Source: Mayfieldus profundus (lineage in GTDB: Bacteria; Actinomycetota; Thermoleophilia; Solirubrobacterales; 70-9). Taken from it: a stretch of 11,826 nucleotides of DNA. Below are positions 1 to 5,522 of the stretch, in pieces. The notes under the pieces are model-generated. The model made no database searches. It had not been told where the DNA came from and saw only the letters and a program-made list of their open reading frames with translations. Both the position numbers and the translations under genes were made by a program. The stretch lies in contig JBBPIM010000049.1 of NCBI GenBank assembly GCA_038040325.1, forward strand, positions 1 to 11,826. Direction: 5' to 3'. Position 1 is the first letter of the stretch. Each line of letters begins with the position of its first letter.

Positions 1-52
1 TGCGCGGTTCAGGGAGATCCAGGAGAACAACGTGGTTGGTAGTTACAGCTAG
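1..52 (+). CDS. Possible C-terminal end of an unidentified protein (partial, 5' end outside window)
   Basis: The plus-strand frame open from base 2 to the TAG at 50-52 reads RRFREIQENNVVGSYS followed by stop. I do not recognise the family. Support for it being real is modest: 13 of 16 codons end in G or C, as in the neighbouring genes, the peptide is balanced in composition, and its stop lies exactly tail-to-tail with the minus-strand gene, sharing the CTAG at 49-52. That arrangement recurs twice more in this window. With only 16 residues visible no function can be assigned, and the frame could be chance. Confidence 0.45.
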   Translation, partial: ARFREIQENNVVGSYS

Positions 53-291
53 GCGAGCGCTTCGTAGGCGACCTCGACGTGGTTGCGCGCAACCGCGACG
101 AAGCTGCGGGTCACCGGGTCTCCGCCACCGATCGGCGACATCTCGGCGTTGACCAGGGGGATGAAGCCGACGTCCTGGCGGTTCAGCAGATCGGAGAGGC
201 GGCTGCGATAGCCCTCGCTGGGGAGGGTGAGCTCGCCGACGATCCTGTACCGGGGAGTTTCGAGAACCACGCGCTCGATCCGGGTCTCCAT
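49..291 (-). CDS. Small conserved hypothetical protein (80 aa), DUF6812-like
   Basis: An 80-residue protein beginning METRIERVVLETPRYRIVG. It has no signal peptide, membrane segment or cysteine, and looks like a small beta-rich cytoplasmic protein. The stretch with LTLPSEGYRSRLSDLLNR followed by a hydrophobic segment (VGFIPLVNAEM) resembles small actinobacterial proteins that I recall as DUF6812. That name is from memory and unverified. Its function is unknown. The ATG at 289-291 was chosen because it precedes the recognisable sequence; the open frame further upstream is Ser/Arg-rich and is antisense to the next gene. There is no Shine-Dalgarno sequence. Instead a GATAAT hexamer ends 6 bases before the ATG, which suggests a leaderless transcript. 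It is divergent from the monooxygenase-like gene at 392 across 100 bp. Confidence 0.75.
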   Translation of the reverse strand: METRIERVVLETPRYRIVGELTLPSEGYRSRLSDLLNRQDVGFIPLVNAEMSPIGGGDPVTRSFVAVARNHVEVAYEALA

Positions 292-297
292 GCGGGG

Positions 298-303
298 ATT
301 ATC
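298..303 (-). promoter_or_regulatory. Candidate -10 box (GATAAT) for a leaderless transcript
   Basis: On the minus strand GATAAT differs from the TATAAT consensus at one position. It ends 6 bases before the ATG of the gene at 49-291, so initiation at the usual distance would fall on or next to the A of the start codon. There is no purine-rich ribosome binding site in the upstream sequence, which fits leaderless translation, a common mode in Actinobacteria. I see no convincing -35 box 16-18 bases upstream. Confidence 0.45.
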
Positions 304-391
304 GGTGAGGGATCGCGTTGGCTTGAGAGATGTGTTGCCGGACGCTGGTTGGAGACTACGCTTGGATCGCCCAGATACAGAGGAGGCTGCA

Positions 392-712
392 ATGGTCGCT
401 CGCGTCACCCACGTCCGCGTCAATCCGGAGGACATCGACGAGTCGGTGAAGCTCTTCGATGAGTCGGTGATACCGGCCGCCGCCCAGGAGGACGGGTTCA
501 TGGGTGCGCTGCTTCTGGTCCGGGAGAACGGCGAGGCGCTGGCGATCGACCTCGCCGACACGCTCGACCACGCGCACGCCAACGAGCGCAGCGGCGTCTA
601 CCAGACCCAGATCGCGAAGTTCGCCGGCCAGATCGTCGGCCACCCCAAGCGCGAGTTCTACGAGGTGAGGGTCGCCAAGGGCGTGGAGGGCGTATGGGAG
701 AAGTTCGTCTGA
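392..712 (+). CDS. Antibiotic biosynthesis monooxygenase (ABM)-like / dimeric alpha-beta barrel protein
   Basis: A 106-residue cytoplasmic protein starting MVARVTHVRVNPEDIDES. Its pattern is that of a ferredoxin-like dimeric alpha/beta barrel, as in the ABM and stress-responsive barrel families: a first strand (residues 3-9), a helix with IDESVKLFDESVIPAAAQ, a G-F-M-G turn, a strand GALLLVRENGEALAIDLA, a second helix and a final strand EFYEVRVA. Members include small heme or quinone monooxygenases and proteins of unknown function, and no catalytic residue here fixes the substrate. The ATG at 392 is well supported by AGAGGAGG at 379-386, five bases upstream. It stands alone, divergent from the small gene at 49-291, and is followed 30 bases after its stop by a strong palindrome. 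Confidence 0.8.
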   Translation: MVARVTHVRVNPEDIDESVKLFDESVIPAAAQEDGFMGALLLVRENGEALAIDLADTLDHAHANERSGVYQTQIAKFAGQIVGHPKREFYEVRVAKGVEGVWEKFV

Positions 713-742
713 CCCTCGGTCGCTAGCTCCCCCAGAAAGGCG

Positions 743-766
743 AACGGGGCCCGATCGGGCCCCGTT
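743..766. terminator. Perfect 24-bp palindrome, probable bidirectional terminator
   Basis: The arm AACGGGGCCC, a GATC centre and the exact complement GGGCCCCGTT form a perfect palindrome, able to fold as a 10-bp, very GC-rich stem with a GATC loop. It lies between two convergent genes (stops at 712 on plus and 794 on minus), where a shared terminator is expected. On the minus strand it is followed by CGCCTTTCT, a weak T tract. On the plus strand there is no T run, so termination that way would depend on the stem. Confidence 0.75.
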
Positions 767-793
767 GCGCGTGGTCGTTGAGTCAGGACTGGA

Positions 794-1393
794 TTACTGC
801 GGGCCCTTGCCGTGCTTCGGCCCCTTGGCATTCTTTGGCCCCTTGCCCTGACCGTGGTTGGAGCCGGCCCGGTGGACCGTCTCGCAATCGGTGGGCACAA
901 CGTCGTTCTTGTCGGCGAACACGGTGTCGTTCCCGTCACCGCAGGCGATGTTGTCGGCAGCCTTGCCGTCACCGCGGCCCCGGACTGTGTCGTCGCCGGC
1001 ACCGGCGTCGATCTCATCGGCGTTCTTGCCGCCGTTGAGGGAGTCGTTGCCGTCGTCACCGCTCAGGTCATCGGTGCCGCCCTTGCCGCGGACGGAGTCG
1101 TTGCCGAGGCCACCAACGACCTGATCGGCATCGGCGCCGCCCCGGAGATTGTCGTCACCGTCGCCACCATCGATGTCGTCGGTCCCGCGGCCGCCTAGAA
1201 CTCGATCGGCCTCACCCAGGCCATCCACCTGGTCGTTGCCCTTCTTGGCGATTATCGTGTCCTGGCCTTCGGTGCCCGTCAGGACGTCGTCGCCCTGCGT
1301 GCCCCTGATCGTCGCCGCAACGGCAAGCGCCGCGAACACGAGCGCCGCGCTGAGCGCGACAGCGAGAATGGTTCCGAGGAATTGCTTTCTCAT
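794..1393 (-). CDS. Secreted RTX-like calcium-binding repeat protein
   Basis: A 199-residue exported protein. Residues 1-27 form a classic signal peptide: MRKQ, then a long Ala/Leu/Val core ending AVAA, with cleavage probably near residue 27. Residues 31-160 are a run of degenerate haemolysin-type nonapeptides, with GTQGDDVLTG, GGDGDDNLRGG, GGLGNDSVRGKGG, GDDGNDSLNGG and GAGDDTVRG showing the GGxGxDxLx calcium-binding pattern. Cysteines at 151 and 170 flank the last repeats, in a CG-x-G-x-D...DCE ending seen in actinobacterial relatives, and may form a disulphide. The tail (181-199) is a basic Gly/Lys/Pro repeat. There is no enzymatic domain, so it is probably a calcium-folded envelope or matrix protein. 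Start: ATG with GGAGGG just upstream (1397-1402). It is divergent from the sigma factor gene and could be one of its targets. Confidence 0.85.
   Translation of the reverse strand: MRKQFLGTILAVALSAALVFAALAVAATIRGTQGDDVLTGTEGQDTIIAKKGNDQVDGLGEADRVLGGRGTDDIDGGDGDDNLRGGADADQVVGGLGNDSVRGKGGTDDLSGDDGNDSLNGGKNADEIDAGAGDDTVRGRGDGKAADNIACGDGNDTVFADKNDVVPTDCETVHRAGSNHGQGKGPKNAKGPKHGKGPQ
801..854. repeat. Three 18-bp tandem units encoding the Gly-Lys-Pro tail of the RTX-like protein
   Basis: Units begin at 801, 819 and 837, each starting with GGSCCCTTG followed by a more variable half. On the minus strand they encode repeated (K/G)-G-P-K/Q steps of the basic C-terminal tail. Such short in-frame repeats can change copy number by slippage without breaking the frame. 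Confidence 0.6.
914..1303 (-). repeat. RTX nonapeptide repeat block
   Basis: This is the coding segment for residues 31-160 of the RTX-like protein. About a dozen degenerate nine-residue units follow GGxGxDxLx, with Asp/Asn at the calcium-ligating positions. The repetition is clear in the protein but heavily diverged in the DNA, so it is an old expansion rather than a recent tandem duplication. Confidence 0.75.
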
Positions 1394-1497
1394 CGACCCT
1401 CCGTGGTTGCTTGACAGTTGCCCGCGCAGGCGGGCGCTCACGTGGGTAATCGACGCCGGCTCCCGCCGGGTTACGGGCAAGGGGCGATTTCATCCAG
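1394..1497. promoter_or_regulatory. Divergent promoter region between the RTX-like gene and the sigma factor gene
   Basis: These 104 bp must hold promoters for both flanking genes. Two inverted repeats are visible: GCCCGC/GCGGGC with a 4-base loop (1420-1435) and CCGGC/GCCGG with a TCCC loop (1456-1469). On the minus strand GTAAC (1474-1470) and CGTC (1455-1452) are 14 bases apart, reminiscent of the GGAAC / CGTC elements of ECF promoters but with a short spacer and one mismatch. A TTGACA at 1411-1416 on the plus strand has no matching -10 at the right distance. The promoters are therefore not resolved. Confidence 0.4.
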
Positions 1498-2094
1498 ATG
1501 TCCAGGATGAGCTCCCCGTCCGCTACCGTCGCCGAGACGATGGCTCCGGAGCGATTCCAGGTCGTGTTGGAGGCCGCCAAGGAGGGAAGCGAAGCGGCCT
1601 GGGCGGAGCTCTACGGCGAGCTCTCCCCCGCCGTGGTCGGCTACCTGCGGGGGAGCGGAGCCCCCGAGCCCGAGGACACGCTTGGCGAGGTCTTCCTGGA
1701 GGTTGCCCGCGACATCGCCAAGTTCGAAGGCGACGAGGGACGGTTCAGGGCCTGGGTCTTCACGATTGCCCACCATCGGTTGATCGACGCCCGTCGCCGC
1801 AGGAAGCGGCGGCCGGTGGAGCTGGTTGCCGAGCCCCCCGAGCCGGTGACGGAGCCGATCTCCGATGTGGCGGACGAGGCCATGGCTCGCATCGCGACCG
1901 AGGAGGTGCAGCATGTTCTGGCGGCGCTGTCACCGGACCAGCGCGCCGTGGTCCTGTTGCGCGTGCTCGGTGACCTCAGCGTGAAGGACACGGCGGCCAC
2001 GCTCGGCAAGCGGGTGGGTGCCGTCAAGCAACTTCAACGCCGTGGCCTTGCGGCGGTCAAGCGGGAACTGGAGAGAAGAGGCGTAACCCTGTGA
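1498..2094 (+). CDS. RNA polymerase sigma factor, ECF (sigma-70 group 4) type
   Basis: A 198-residue protein with the two-domain ECF layout. Sigma region 2 spans about residues 35-105, including PEDTLGEVFLEVARDIAKF and RFRAWVFTIAHHRLIDARRR, the core-binding and -10-recognition helices ending in an arginine-rich stretch. A Pro/Glu-rich linker covers about 106-125. Region 4 spans about 137-190, with LSPDQRAVVLLRVLGDLSV and a helix-turn-helix in VKDTAATLGKRVGAVKQ that reads the -35 element. It directs polymerase to a small regulon and is presumably held inactive by the next gene's product. Start is uncertain: ATG 1498 has only AAGGGG 13 bases upstream, and ATG 1507 or 1540 are alternatives that do not affect the domains. 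The stop overlaps the next start (GTGA). Confidence 0.88.
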   Translation: MSRMSSPSATVAETMAPERFQVVLEAAKEGSEAAWAELYGELSPAVVGYLRGSGAPEPEDTLGEVFLEVARDIAKFEGDEGRFRAWVFTIAHHRLIDARRRRKRRPVELVAEPPEPVTEPISDVADEAMARIATEEVQHVLAALSPDQRAVVLLRVLGDLSVKDTAATLGKRVGAVKQLQRRGLAAVKRELERRGVTL

Positions 2095-2951
2095 GCGAGC
2101 ACGACGCTTTCGAAGAGGAGATGCTGTTTCGCACGCTGAGCGACGAGGACGTCGAGCGCCTGCTGCAAGGGCGAGCGCCCGAGGCGGATGAGTTCGCCGA
2201 GGTTGCCGAGTTCACGGGCTCCCTGCGGACGCTGGCGGCCCGGCCCGCCAGCACCGAGGCGAGCTTCATGGCGCAGCTTGCCGAGGCGGCTCGCTTGGGG
2301 ATGGCGGAGACCGACGACGAAGCGGAGACCGCGGAAACCGCTGTCCTCCGCCCCCGCCCCAGGCGGCCGCGGCTGGTTCCGCCGCGATTCGCGGCGCTGG
2401 CCAGGGCAACGGTCCTCGTCGCGCTCGTGCCCCTGCTCTTCGCGGGGCTTGCCGCGGCCGGCGTGACCGTGCCCGAGCCGGCGCGCAAGGCGTTCGAGGC
2501 GGTCGGTGTCGAGCTTCCCAATCAGCCCGCTGACGATGAGCAGGGTTCCGAGGCCGCCGAGAGCGCTACGGGCGCGAGGAGTGACGTGGACGACGATTCC
2601 GCCGCCTCCGGGCTGAAGGCGTCCCAGAGGAAGGGCCGGGGCAAGGCGGCCGCAAGGCGAAGGCACGGCACGGCAAAGGGCAATCCCGTGCGGTCGAATC
2701 CGCGATCGAAGGGGACGCAGGGCCGCGGCTACGCACTCGGCAACCAGGGGCTCGCACCGGGTCAGATCCAGCCGCCGGGTCACCTCCACGCACCTGGCAA
2801 GCTGCAGCAGAGCGGGCACGGCGCCGTCGGGCACTCCAGCGGCACAACGCCCGGCCAGAGGTTCAAGCCGAGCGCCCCACGCGGGAGGGCGAAGCCTGCC
2901 GCGAAGGGCGGCAGCGGGGGTGCGAAGGGCGCCAAACGCGGGAAGGATTAG
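2091..2951 (+). CDS. Probable anti-sigma factor, single-pass membrane protein with basic extracytoplasmic tail
   Basis: A 286-residue protein starting at GTG 2091, overlapping the sigma factor stop by four bases, with AAGAGG at 2076-2081. This is classic translational coupling. Residues 1-85 are acidic and helical (FEEEMLFRTLSDEDVERLL) and would bind the sigma factor in the cytoplasm. I see no HxxxCxxC zinc motif, so it is not a ZAS-type anti-sigma. Residues 87-98 are a basic stop (RPRPRRPR), and about 104-124 form one membrane helix. Just outside, PARKAFEAVGVELPNQ (129-144) resembles a conserved block of actinobacterial membrane anti-sigma proteins. Residues 165-286 are a low-complexity Gly/Lys/Arg/Pro/His tail, suited to sensing or binding an anionic envelope polymer. 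The role is inferred mainly from coupling and topology. Confidence 0.72.
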   Translation: MSEHDAFEEEMLFRTLSDEDVERLLQGRAPEADEFAEVAEFTGSLRTLAARPASTEASFMAQLAEAARLGMAETDDEAETAETAVLRPRPRRPRLVPPRFAALARATVLVALVPLLFAGLAAAGVTVPEPARKAFEAVGVELPNQPADDEQGSEAAESATGARSDVDDDSAASGLKASQRKGRGKAAARRRHGTAKGNPVRSNPRSKGTQGRGYALGNQGLAPGQIQPPGHLHAPGKLQQSGHGAVGHSSGTTPGQRFKPSAPRGRAKPAAKGGSGGAKGAKRGKD

Positions 2952-3070
2952 ACGGCGATCGGCGATTCGGGCACCGATGCGCCAGAGAGTCTGATCTCCG
3001 CCGCGTCGCCCCCGAACAACGAAGGGGGATAGAACCTGCTCAGCATGCAGAGGCGAAGCGTGCGCGCCAT
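2948..3070 (-). pseudogene. Truncated N-terminal relic of a GT4-type glycosyltransferase
   Basis: A 40-codon minus-strand frame opens at ATG 3070. Residues 6-23, LRLCMLSRFYPPSLFGGDA, match the first strand and the FYPP-x-x-x-GG loop that open GT-B family-4 glycosyltransferases. In intact proteins this is followed by an RLA-x-AL-x-x-RGHEV-like helix and strand. Here the text after about residue 23 (base 3000) becomes unrelated and a TAA follows at 2948-2950, overlapping the anti-sigma stop. An intact enzyme has about 350-400 residues, so this is a remnant. No other frame downstream recovers the homology. It starts 24 bases from, and divergent to, the GT2 gene, and it occupies the gap between the sigma region and the glycan genes. 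Confidence 0.6.
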
Positions 3071-3094
3071 GGGCGCGACCAAAGCGACGACGCC

Positions 3095-4027
3095 ATGGCG
3101 CGGCTGAGCGCGATCGTCCCTGCCGCGGACGGGCCGCCGACGCTGCCGGAGTGCCTGCGCGCGCTGGCGGAAGCGCAGGAGGGCCCCGACGAGACAATCG
3201 TGGTCTCGGAGCCTGCCGGCGCGGGGCCGGCGCAGGCGCGCAACGAGGGGGCGCGGCGCGCGAGCGGTGACCTGCTGGCATTCGTCGACGCCGACGTGCT
3301 CGTGCACCGCGACGCGCTGGCCCGGCTGAGAGCGGCCTTCGACTCCGACCCGGATCTCGCCGCCGTGTTCGGCTCCTATGACGACGCTCCCCGTGACCCG
3401 GGGGTCGTCTCGGGTTTTCGCAACCTGCTGCACCACCACGTCCACCAGTCCTCACCCGGACCGGCGGCCACGTTCTGGTCCGGGCTCGGCGCGATTCGCC
3501 GCGATGCCTTCGAGGCGCTCGGAGGATTCGACGAGGTGCGCCATCCGCGTTACATCGAGGACATCGAGTTGGGCATGCGACTGGCGGCGACGGGACGGCG
3601 GTGCGTCCTGGACCCCAGGATCCAGGGCACGCACCTCAAGGCCTGGACGGTGCGCTCGATGGTGGCGACGGACTTCGCCGGGCGCGGAGTGCCGTGGGTT
3701 GCGCTGCTCCTCCGAACCCGTGCCGGCGGGCGGGAGCGCGTCGCGCTCAATCTGGCCCCCCGCCATCGCGCCAGCGCCGCCGTCGCCCTGACCGCGGCGG
3801 CTGCGATCGCGACGCGCCGACCGGCCCTCGCGCTGGGCGCGCTGGGCGCGCTGGTGGCTCTCAACCGCGACCTCTACGCGCTGTTGGCGCGCCGCCGGGG
3901 CCCTGCCGAGGCGGTGGCAGGGGTGGGGCTGCATGCGCTGCACCACCTGGTGGGGGTCGCCGCAGTGCCGGCCGGCGCGATCGCGTACCTACGGGAGCAG
4001 CGGCGCTCGGGGGCGCAGACGGGCTAG
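3095..4027 (+). CDS. Family 2 glycosyltransferase (GT2, GT-A fold)
   Basis: A 310-residue inverting glycosyltransferase. The N-terminal strand LSAIVPA (4-10), ARNEGARRASGDLLAFVDADV with the DxD-type DAD at 65-67 (metal and nucleotide-sugar binding), the acceptor segment FWSGLGAIRRDAFEALGGFDE (127-147), and the catalytic-base type ED at 155-156 in YIEDIELGMRL are in family order. Residues about 225-255 and 271-299 are hydrophobic, so the C-terminus is membrane-attached. It would transfer a sugar from a nucleotide donor at the cytoplasmic face during surface-glycan assembly; donor and acceptor cannot be read. The ATG at 3095 has only weak upstream purines, and no in-frame start lies nearby upstream. 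Its TAG shares the CTAG at 4024-4027 with the convergent oxidoreductase gene. Confidence 0.88.
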   Translation: MARLSAIVPAADGPPTLPECLRALAEAQEGPDETIVVSEPAGAGPAQARNEGARRASGDLLAFVDADVLVHRDALARLRAAFDSDPDLAAVFGSYDDAPRDPGVVSGFRNLLHHHVHQSSPGPAATFWSGLGAIRRDAFEALGGFDEVRHPRYIEDIELGMRLAATGRRCVLDPRIQGTHLKAWTVRSMVATDFAGRGVPWVALLLRTRAGGRERVALNLAPRHRASAAVALTAAAAIATRRPALALGALGALVALNRDLYALLARRRGPAEAVAGVGLHALHHLVGVAAVPAGAIAYLREQRRSGAQTG

Positions 4028-5487
4028 CCGGGCGCCCGCGCGAGCTCGGCCGTCTCGGAGGGGCTGCGGTACGGCTGTTCCTCGGCGACCTCGGTCTCGT
4101 GGTACCAGGAATCCGCGTTGACCGCCCAAAGGTCGTGGTTCGCGCCATTGAGGTTCTCGACCGCGCGCATCGCCGTCAGCATCGAGTGGTCGGAGTTGTT
4201 GTAGCGGTGCAACCCGTTGCGCCCGACCTGTTGCAGGTTGTCGATGCCGGTCAGCCAGCGGCGAATGGTGGCGAGGCGTCCGGCGTATTGCTCGTCGTAG
4301 ATCGGGTAGGCCTTCGGCACCCGCACCACGTAGCCGCGCAGCACGCGATCCCGCTCGCCCAGCCGCAGCTTGTCGAACTCGCGGGTTGCCAGCTCGACGA
4401 GCTCCTCGTCGGGCAACGACCACAGCTCGTCGCCCTGGAAGCAGAAGTACTCCAGGCCGACGCACGACTTGCCCGGGTCGGGGACCATTGAGGGGCTCCA
4501 GGCGCGGAAGTTCTGGATCCGCGCCACGCGCACGCCCGGCTCGTGGACGTAGATCCAGTTGTCGGGGAAGAGCTCCGAGCCCTCCAACACCAGGGCGACC
4601 GTTACGAAGTCGCGGTAGCGCAGCCCCGCGGCGGCGTCGAGCACCGCCCGCGGCGGCGCGGGATCGGCGAGCCCGGCGACCACCGGCAGCGGCAGCGACG
4701 AGATCACCTGCGTGGCCGGGATGCTCTCACCCGCGGCAGCGACCTCGCTCACTCGTGCTCCCTCGACGCGGATTCGCTCGACCGGGGCGCCCGTCCGCAC
4801 GCAACCGCCCAGCTCGACGATGCGGTCGCGCATGGCCTCCCACATCTGCCCCGGCCCCAGCCGCGGGTAGTGGAACTCGTTGATCAGGCTTCGCACGCGG
4901 TTGTTGCGCCCGCCCGGCAGCGCCGAGCGCGCGGCCGCCGCGAACGACAGTCCCCGGATCCGCTGCGCTGCCCACTCCGCGCGCAGCTCTCTGCAGGGCA
5001 CCCCCCAGACCTTCTCCGTGTAGGAGCGGAAGAACATCTCGTACAGGCGCTGCCCGAAGCGCTGCGAGACCCAGTCCTCGTAGGTCTCCGCCTCGGGTGG
5101 GCGGCGCGCAAGCGCGACCAGGTAGGAGGACAGCGCGCGGGCCAGCTCGCCCGGGCCGAGCACGCGGACCAGGTTGGGGCCGCTGAGCGGGTAGTCGATC
5201 ATCCGCCGGCGGTAGTAGATGCGCGAGAGTCGCGGCCGCCGCAGCAGTTCGTCGCCCAGCGTCTCCCGCCATAGCGCCTCGACCTCGCGCGACTTGGTGA
5301 AGAAGCGGTGGCCGCCGAGGTCGAAGCGGAAGCCGTCGCGAACCTCGGTGCGCGCCAGGCCGCCTACGCCTCCCAGAGCCTCGAGCACGATGGGCCCGGC
5401 CCCGCGTTGGGCCAGCAGGTAGCCCGCTGTGAGCCCGGCCGGGCCCGCACCGAGGATGACGGGTTGCTCGGCGGCTGATCCTCGCAC
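4024..5487 (-). CDS. FAD-dependent oxidoreductase of the amine oxidase / protoporphyrinogen oxidase-like class
   Basis: A 487-residue flavoprotein. The Rossmann motif VILGAGPAG (10-18), acidic strand end E36, GGVGGLART (39-47) and DLGGHRFF (56-63) are the FAD-binding signatures shared by protoporphyrinogen oxidases, amine oxidases and UDP-galactopyranose mutase. SYTEKVWGVPC with EWAAQRIRGLS and the C-terminal QVGRNGLHRYNNSDHSM are typical of a subgroup often found in polysaccharide clusters, whose reaction is not established to my knowledge. It may modify a sugar or lipid carrier. GTG 5487 was chosen because it sits eight residues before the Rossmann strand and does not overlap the upstream gene; TTG or GTG-type starts up to 5559 would overlap that gene. 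It lies 35 bp downstream of the GT-C-like gene, so they are probably co-transcribed. Confidence 0.85.
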   Translation of the reverse strand: MRGSAAEQPVILGAGPAGLTAGYLLAQRGAGPIVLEALGGVGGLARTEVRDGFRFDLGGHRFFTKSREVEALWRETLGDELLRRPRLSRIYYRRRMIDYPLSGPNLVRVLGPGELARALSSYLVALARRPPEAETYEDWVSQRFGQRLYEMFFRSYTEKVWGVPCRELRAEWAAQRIRGLSFAAAARSALPGGRNNRVRSLINEFHYPRLGPGQMWEAMRDRIVELGGCVRTGAPVERIRVEGARVSEVAAAGESIPATQVISSLPLPVVAGLADPAPPRAVLDAAAGLRYRDFVTVALVLEGSELFPDNWIYVHEPGVRVARIQNFRAWSPSMVPDPGKSCVGLEYFCFQGDELWSLPDEELVELATREFDKLRLGERDRVLRGYVVRVPKAYPIYDEQYAGRLATIRRWLTGIDNLQQVGRNGLHRYNNSDHSMLTAMRAVENLNGANHDLWAVNADSWYHETEVAEEQPYRSPSETAELARAPG

Positions 5488-5522
5488 TCGGGCGCAGTAT
5501 CCCGAAATGCGGCCGCGGCTTG

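Noticed and set aside
1411..1416. Consensus -35 hexamer TTGACA ahead of the sigma factor gene
   Set aside because: No -10-like hexamer lies 15-19 bases downstream, so it cannot be called a sigma-70 promoter.
3009..3028. CCCCC/GGGGG inverted repeat with a 10-base loop upstream of the GT2 gene, possible terminator or operator
   Set aside because: It coincides with the Pro-Pro and Gly-Gly codons of the GT4 relic (FYPPSLFGG) and lacks a T tract, so it is explained by coding sequence.
2034..3455. Long minus-strand open frame (473 codons) opposite the anti-sigma and GT2 genes
   Set aside because: Arg/Pro/Ala/Gly-rich composition and position antisense to two well-supported genes mark it as a GC-rich shadow frame. 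Only the short GT4-like segment in another minus frame looks real.
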